A program made the position numbers and the translations under genes. Source: Stichopus chloronotus (lineage: Eukaryota > Echinodermata > Holothuroidea > Aspidochirotida > Stichopodidae). Taken from it: DNA of 64,000 bases. The stretch spans positions 18,670,877 to 18,734,876 of the forward strand of contig CM037840.1 of NCBI GenBank assembly GCA_021234535.1. Reading direction: 5' to 3'. The notes below the pieces were generated by a model. That model ran no database searches. It saw only the letters and a program-made list of their open reading frames with translations, and had not been told where the DNA came from. Below are positions 57,721 through 64,000 of the stretch, in pieces; positions within the stretch are counted from its first letter, which is position 1, and every line of letters starts with the position of its first letter.

Positions 57721-59803
57721 CTATTACCTATTCTACTATCATCACATGACTGCTATTGTTACGATCATCATATAGAATGATGATTGTAGTCATCACCATC
57801 ATATTGATTGACTCGGATACATTGCTATGCCGCTGATTATTTACTCGTGCATGCACAGATAGCTTATAAAATCTTAGTTTACGATCGAAAGTCTTTGTGG
57901 TAGTGATAGGTCTTCCTAAGAGTCCCTTAATCATATTAAAATATAATTTAGATAAATGATAATGAAAAACATGTTATCACAGTGTCTTCCTCTCGTTTGC
58001 CGATGACATGCATTGTTCTTGATCTCGAAACTACACCCGATGCCGTCGATTCAATTCATAATAATTGTAGTCAGTTGACAATTGATCAAACGAATTTTAA
58101 AGTAACTGACGTATCTGTACGTTCATACAAGTATCTGTGTGTGCTACAATAGTAACTATTTTTTTCTTAGGAATTAACGTATTTGTTTCCTCCAGATGAT
58201 GTTTCTAATTGTTTTACACAAGAAGTATATTTGATGTTTTCCTTTTCTTCAAAGTCCAATGATAATCAACAAGGAATGATATCAAATTGTATACTACCAC
58301 CTTAAACAACTAATTGTTGCCTGTCGTAGCTTAATAAGTTTTGGGAACATAATGCATATATACAAGTTATCTACATTTCTTATCATAAGTACCGTTGATA
58401 AAGTAATTCCTCTACATCCAGTTTCAAATCAATATGTCGCTACATGTTACGACAAGTGTACGGCAACCTGCACGGCTAGATTTATGAACTTTTATCTTAG
58501 TTCGTTATAACACCAGCGCCTTCTTTCTCCACCTCTCAATCTCTCTCTCTCTCCAAACCTCACCTACTTCTGGCATATTTGTAAATGCCAAATTTCATTT
58601 TAACTTCGAATTTCAAATTTTATATAATAGGTTTTGCAAGGAAAGTGTGAACTGATTGATAAGAAGAAATAATTTATTATGGATCCCATCTCAGCTCACA
58701 ATTCTCATAAATGTGTCAGCACTCACACGTTCTTTATCGATCACCCATCATGACACAGACTACTGTACATGCCGGTCGAATAATGTTTCTTTGATATATT
58801 GTCCAAAAATTTACCGGTTTCATCTGTTCGTAAGTCGAACAGTTGTTCGTGGCTTTATGTGAGATTTCGATCTTGGCTATGCTTTACTTACAGGTTATGC
58901 TATTTCTGATAGTAACAGACCAAATCAATACATTTAGTAGCTTCTCAAACTCGGTGGAAAATTTCAGTTTCAGTAAGACAAGTTCATGTCATTGTTCATT
59001 GTCTTCTTTGTAATGAACATTTCTGAGTTCAACCTTACATTTAAGGATCAAGTCAAATATTAAGCTCACATATTCCTAGGAGTAATTATTTCAGCAACCT
59101 TTCAAAACCACCGACTATGTGATATCAATTAACGGTGCTCATTCAAATTGTTCACATATTTTTTTTATTTTTTATTTTACTGCAACAATTTGTGTATTAA
59201 CAACTCATCAGGAAGGTCAGAGTTCCGTGCTGTTCAATTGTAGGGTCTCCGTTCAATGTAACTTCAGTATAATGTTCCTTCTCGATTATTCAACACTAAA
59301 AATCAAGGATTGTAACTAACATTGATGCAACCATTTATTGGTTCAAATGAAGCAGATATCAAAGGTTCATATAAATGTATCACTCCAGGCTATATTAGCA
59401 CATCCTTTTCCTCGTAGACATCCTTAACAGGTATACAGCAGCTATTTGTCAATAATATAGCTACAGGCATCGAATTTCATTTTTCTAATAATTACTTAAT
59501 TCTCTCTAATTTCTTTTCCTGTGATGCAATAATGTCACGTATAGATATGATCAGAATTTATTTTAGAATTTAACGATGGGCATTGCTGAATGTTTCATGA
59601 ATTTTACATGAGTTTCGAGTACTTGTTGAGACTATGTAGAGTTTTTGTGTAAATAGGTATTGCGACAAATGTTGTAAATTACGTAAAGAACATTTCTCTA
59701 AAATAAAAACAAGAAATTGAATGGAAAACACAATACGATATAACCAAATCATATACATTCCCCTTTAGTGGTACTTTGGTATTGTTCAACATGCATTTCT
59801 TAC
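57721..59803. other. no recognisable gene
   Basis: AT-rich. Only short chance-level frames. The stretch 59655-59765 is a diverged copy of 56840-56930 (tacgtaaagaacattt, then aaccaaatacattccccttt-like). Confidence 0.4.
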
Positions 59804-59839
59804 CTCTTCTCCTGGAAGGTTGCCATACTCGTCACAATT
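59804..59839 (-). CDS. possible 36-bp mini-exon
   Basis: Minus strand, acceptor tttgattttag, 12 codons in phase 0 (NCDEYGNLPGEE), donor GAG|gtaaga. Its phase and acidic character resemble the modules of the CaaX gene 5 kb downstream. The intervening exon needed to reach 54526 in phase 1 was not found, so membership of that gene is a guess. Confidence 0.3.
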
Positions 59840-60862
59840 CTAAAATCAAAAAGGAAAGTATTTTACGATTTGAAATTAATACTACAAATATTACTACAAA
59901 AAATAGAAAAAGGTATATAACAACACTTTGTCCAATCAAACAGTAAAAACTTATTCAAACCCATTTAATACTTTAATATTACTGAATGTTTGTTGTATAA
60001 TTATTAGATATCTTTATGAGTGGCATAATTTTACATACCGTAACAGTTTAACGGTAAAATGTATTGTATACATAAGGTGAAGTAAGAGCCGATCGATACC
60101 TTCAAGGCTACTAAGCGTTATTCCTTATGAAACAGTATTGTAATGCAAGTTCACCGTTTCCGCAGGGACACGGGGACACATCCCTAAAAAAATTCAAAGG
60201 TGGACCATGGTATACCATGTATCCATTATCTTTTGAGTGAATTTTGGAAGTCCGACTATATCCATGATATTCTGCTATACCACGTTAGTCGTAAAGATCT
60301 CAAGTACCCTTTAGGCATTATCAAAATAAGCAAGATATTATTGGGTTGAATGGGTTCCCCGAATGTAGTCCATGAGCTAGCAAATATTTAATGCACGTCT
60401 CAAATACAAAAAAGTTAAACTATATAAATGGATAGGGGTTGTTTGAGAATGCTGCAATTAACATTTATGAAAACGGAAAATAAAAAGTTTCCAAAATGTT
60501 GCGTCTACCTGCGTGGTCCCTCAGACGAGGACGTTAAATGGAAGTCCTGATGGTAAGATAGCCACTCCTAACTGGTCTCTAAACTTTTAGACAGGATTAG
60601 CAATATTTATTCACTTTCGTACCGGTTTTCTAAAGTTTACACTTGCCTATTCCTCCCCTTCCACTGGCTGATTTTGCACTCCAATGACTGGTGCTGCTCA
60701 TCATACCTCTAGTTGACCCTGTTCGCATTTCTCCAGCACAATATTTCATTTCATCTGCTTTGTTTATCTATTGTTTCCTGTTTGTCTGAAAGCTAATGCA
60801 GAACCCAGAGGTCGAACCAGGAGGGCATGAAGGACTCCCTGTTCAGTCTTGTTTGTGTATTC

Positions 60863-60896
<34 letters not shown>

Positions 60897-61961
60897 ATTG
60901 TTATTGTTGTTGCTGTTGTTGTTGTTGTTGCGTCAACTTGCATGTAGCTCTCAGCACATATTAATGGGACCCCACGCCCAACTGCGGTGCTCAAAGGGCG
61001 GTGCAGGAAGCTGACGATGGACTAATTCCTTGTTTTATATCGTTTATTATAATATTTGTATTTGATGAATTTATCCTAAATTTATCACAGTAACTCTTAT
61101 TCTAATCCTTGTCTTATTAGTATTTTGTATGAAACATTTAAAATCGTGAAATATTACAAGAAGGACCCATTTTTTATCATAATTTTGTCTGGGGAATGTA
61201 ATTTCTGGCAATCTGGATTGTGCATCAAAAAAAAAAAAAAAATTCTGGTACGATCCGCGCGAATCCATAGTTTGCTCTACTAATTTTCAAAACAAAACGG
61301 CGCTCTTGCTATAATGACAGTTTCATTTTCGTTACACCAGACACAGCTAACTGTGAGCGATTAGATTTGTACTGATTAGTGCGATATTTACCTAAATAAA
61401 AAAAAAAAAAAAGATGGTTTCAATGGATATTTTCCATCATACAGATGAGATTCTGATTCATCTGACTGAGGCAAATAAATCGAAGGCTGCAGCTTCAATT
61501 GTTGGAATTACAAGGCTCGTGATTAGCGTAGTATCATATTAAGACCTATTAGAACTACGTCAAACGGTAGGCTACCTTAAAATACTGTAGCTCAAGTTTG
61601 TCAAAATCCATAACCTTCCAATGACAGAAACCTTCAAATAATACCCCTTCTTAAAACACCAGTCTACTTGTGCTTCTCGAACAGATCCGGGCCCATTCAT
61701 TAGGTCTTGTGCATTACTTGCCCTAACGTTACGTTTGATACAGCCAAACAGTGACTAAGTTTATCCTTTATAGGCTAACCTATCTGATATCGCAAAATGA
61801 GCAAAAGCAATGTCGTGAGCAGTAAAAGGCCTAATGAAAATAATTACCGACCGTCGCACTGGTCTGTAGTAAATTTCCTTTTTGTACCCCACATTTTGGA
61901 ATTATGTAATCCTGCAAGAGTACTGCTCAAGATATAACCAAAATATTGAAAACCTTTGCAG
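59840..61961. other. no recognisable gene
   Basis: AT-rich with a TTG microsatellite and several A runs. A weak relative of the hAT interior (ggggaatgtaatttctggca) lies near 61192. Confidence 0.4.
60862..60930 (+). repeat. TTG trinucleotide microsatellite
   Basis: Nearly uninterrupted ttg array. The poly-Leu and poly-Thr frames on the two strands are by-products. Confidence 0.9.
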
Positions 61962-62097
61962 GATGACTACCCGTGTGTACGTAAAAGTTAGACGTATCTT
62001 ACTCGATACACAGAGTCTGTGCATGTTACATATGCGTCGTACTTCGTATGATCGACAAGGCGTTGTCGATTGTCTTTTAGATTTAAGATCACGTCAC
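61962..62097 (+). CDS. possible internal exon
   Basis: Acceptor aaacctttgcag, 45 open codons entered in phase 2 (MTTRVYVKVRRILLDTQSLC at the start, then basic and Cys-containing sequence), and a strong donor CAC|gtaagt leaving phase 0. GC content is locally higher than in the surroundings. A competing minus-strand exon-like segment (62181-62238, donor gtaagtaa) lies next to it. No partner exon was found. Confidence 0.3.
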
Positions 62098-63390
62098 GTA
62101 AGTAGTTGTATGAATCCGCCGGACTCGTACTAAAAGTTCAAAAATCGAACACCAGCATTTACTTACTTTCCAATATTTGTTATCCCTTTATTGAACTTAA
62201 TTTGGGAAACAAGTTTCACGTATTCTTCAGAAACACCAGTTGACACCAGTATGAAACACAAGTTGAGAAATAGATGGTCTATGTTTCCACGGCGTATTTG
62301 GCAAGGGAGTGATTAAAGCTTCGTGCACTCAAAAAAGAGCTTAATATAAGAAAATCGAAAAAAGAGAGTATGGCTGCATTAGATTACGATATGTTATCGT
62401 AATCCAAAAATGAGTGCTAAGCAAGAGAGTACAATTAGAACTGATGTATCGCTGATGTCAGTGCGCAGACTAAGTTTTTAACAAAACGTGAACAAGAAAC
62501 AATCTGTGTTTCTTCTTTTATTTGTACACATGATACTAATGCTACTGCATTGTTTCAGTAGTCCGTGTTGTATTTATATGATATTTCATTATCATCCAGA
62601 TGGGCAGATAATTTGTCGATATTTGATATTTTGTTTAGTTCCAAGGTCATTAGTTATTAAGTGTAATATTCAGTGATACACTTACCGGATTTAATGTTAC
62701 GATCAAAGCATAAGCTCAAAGACTAACATTACAGAGTGCCATCCGTTTGTGACGTTAGTAAATACTTTTCCTAGTCAGTTAAATTAATTCCCTCATAACT
62801 GATTCCAAACAAATTTAATTGAAGACAAATAGAGGATTTACAGTACAACAACATGCAACATACAAGGAAAATAGCTTCAATAATTGTTCATCCTTTTAGG
62901 CTCTCAGTAAACACCTTTCATCTTTTCAAAACATTCTGCATAGGATGAGTTACACAGATGCATCATTTGAAATGTTGGACGTTTGGGTAAACAAAATATT
63001 CTTAAGCAACAAAGACTGGATGTATAATATGTATATAAATAAAGTTATTTTATTAAAAGAAGGACACTGTCTTTCCTTGTATTGAATAATCTCTCGTTCT
63101 GTGTCAAAAATACTTGTCTTTACGCTATACTGAATTGTCACTCTGAATACTGCCTATTTACGAAGTAATACTATACTTTGCACTAAAACTATACCACTTT
63201 GAACCATTATCAATATTTTTTAAAGATTTACTTGAGTAAATCTTGAACGATACTTTCAGTCATGTATCATTACCAACAACAATCCTACTATTATTGTTCC
63301 ACCCTACAACCATTCTCATCGTCCACGATTACCCACCTTACCAACTTTACTTACCGCTCTTCTTTAATATATACGCTGTTTTTCCTCACA
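62098..63390. other. no recognisable gene
   Basis: AT-rich, short frames only. Confidence 0.4.
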
Positions 63391-63394
63391 GCTC

Positions 63395-63595
63395 CTACCA
63401 TTCACCATCACCTTTACCAAACCGAACATCAATCTCACAAATCCGTCTGTAATAATTCGACAACGCATCATTTACTCCATTAGCTACGTCCTCTCACCCC
63501 CCCCCCCCGTTCCCCATTACAGGTTAACCAGTCTACCATAACATCAGCTTCACTGATCCAAGGATCATAATGATGGACAACATATCATAGTCATA

Positions 63596-63678
<83 letters not shown>

Positions 63679-64000
63679 ATTGATCACCATCGGCGTCATC
63701 ATCTTCATCATGATGATCATATATTCTGGCTTCATCACAAACCATCATTCTTCCATCGTTACTGAGCTACGTCGCCATCACCATTTCGTCATCTACGTTA
63801 TCATTGTCATCACTTACACTATCATCACCCCCTTTATCCATCCTGCTATCATCATTACCCACATAGCAATCACCATTCCTTCGTTACCTTTTCAATACCC
63901 CCTGCCACTACCACGATCTATATTCTCCTGTCATCATAACCATCCAAGCATCAACCTAATGCATTTAACTATCAAGATAATTAACATTATCATTACCATT
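63395..64000 (+). repeat. second copy of the ATC-rich unit, with long perfect ATC array
   Basis: Paralogous to 56985-57710 outside the microsatellite. Inside it, an essentially perfect cat/atc array runs from about 63599 to 63678, much purer than in the other copy. The window ends within this unit. Confidence 0.85.

Noticed and set aside
60764..60994. Thr-rich minus-strand and Leu-rich plus-strand frames.
   Set aside because: Created by the TTG microsatellite.

Overview
The window reads as AT-rich nuclear DNA of a marine invertebrate animal. The evidence is GT-AG-bounded small exons separated by long AT-rich introns, no operons or bacterial gene density, an APE-type LINE with an ORF1 coiled-coil protein, hAT-type MITEs with 8-bp target duplications, a TTAA-flanked MITE family, and many microsatellites (ATC, GT, TA, CAAA, TTG) and mononucleotide G/C runs. 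An echinoderm, perhaps a sea cucumber, would fit, but nothing here fixes the species. No tRNA or rRNA gene was recognised by eye. Most long open frames are at the length expected by chance in DNA this AT-rich, so gene calls rest on splice sites, phase agreement and protein-like composition, and most are low confidence.

Layout. 0-2.6 kb: a possible minus-strand gene with small exons. 2.6-9.6 kb: unexplained non-coding DNA with one perfect hairpin and one copy of a TTAA MITE (8967-9315). 9.6-11.3 kb: the 3' end of a plus-strand gene of unrecognised family, rich in Cys and Trp, with a poly(A) signal. 13.67-14.02 kb: second TTAA MITE. 17.3-17.95 kb: a 613-bp element with 18-bp terminal inverted repeats. 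18.6-19.1 kb: a decayed coding-like stretch. 25-31 kb: several families of tandem or degenerate repeats, and a dead LINE 3' end at 27.1-27.8 kb. 32.8-33.6 kb: imperfect ATC-repeat DNA. 34.4-37.0 kb: two more tandem-repeat blocks. About 38.06-42.2 kb: a nearly full-length but frameshifted LINE on the minus strand. 42.5 and 48.2 kb: two hAT MITEs with clear target duplications. 46.4 kb: third TTAA MITE.

The most interesting part is 50.5-54.5 kb on the minus strand. Six exons can be joined in consistent phase into the C-terminal part of a protein that ends in a basic stretch and a CaaX box (CAVS). Four of these exons are homologous modules of 20-21 residues (T-D-E-x-D core). They lie as two pairs inside a roughly 1.6-kb direct tandem duplication. 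In this model the genomic duplication has lengthened a linker next to a predicted prenylated tail. The flanking region (54.5-57.7 kb) holds further local duplications, and another 36-bp phase-0 exon candidate lies at 59.8 kb.
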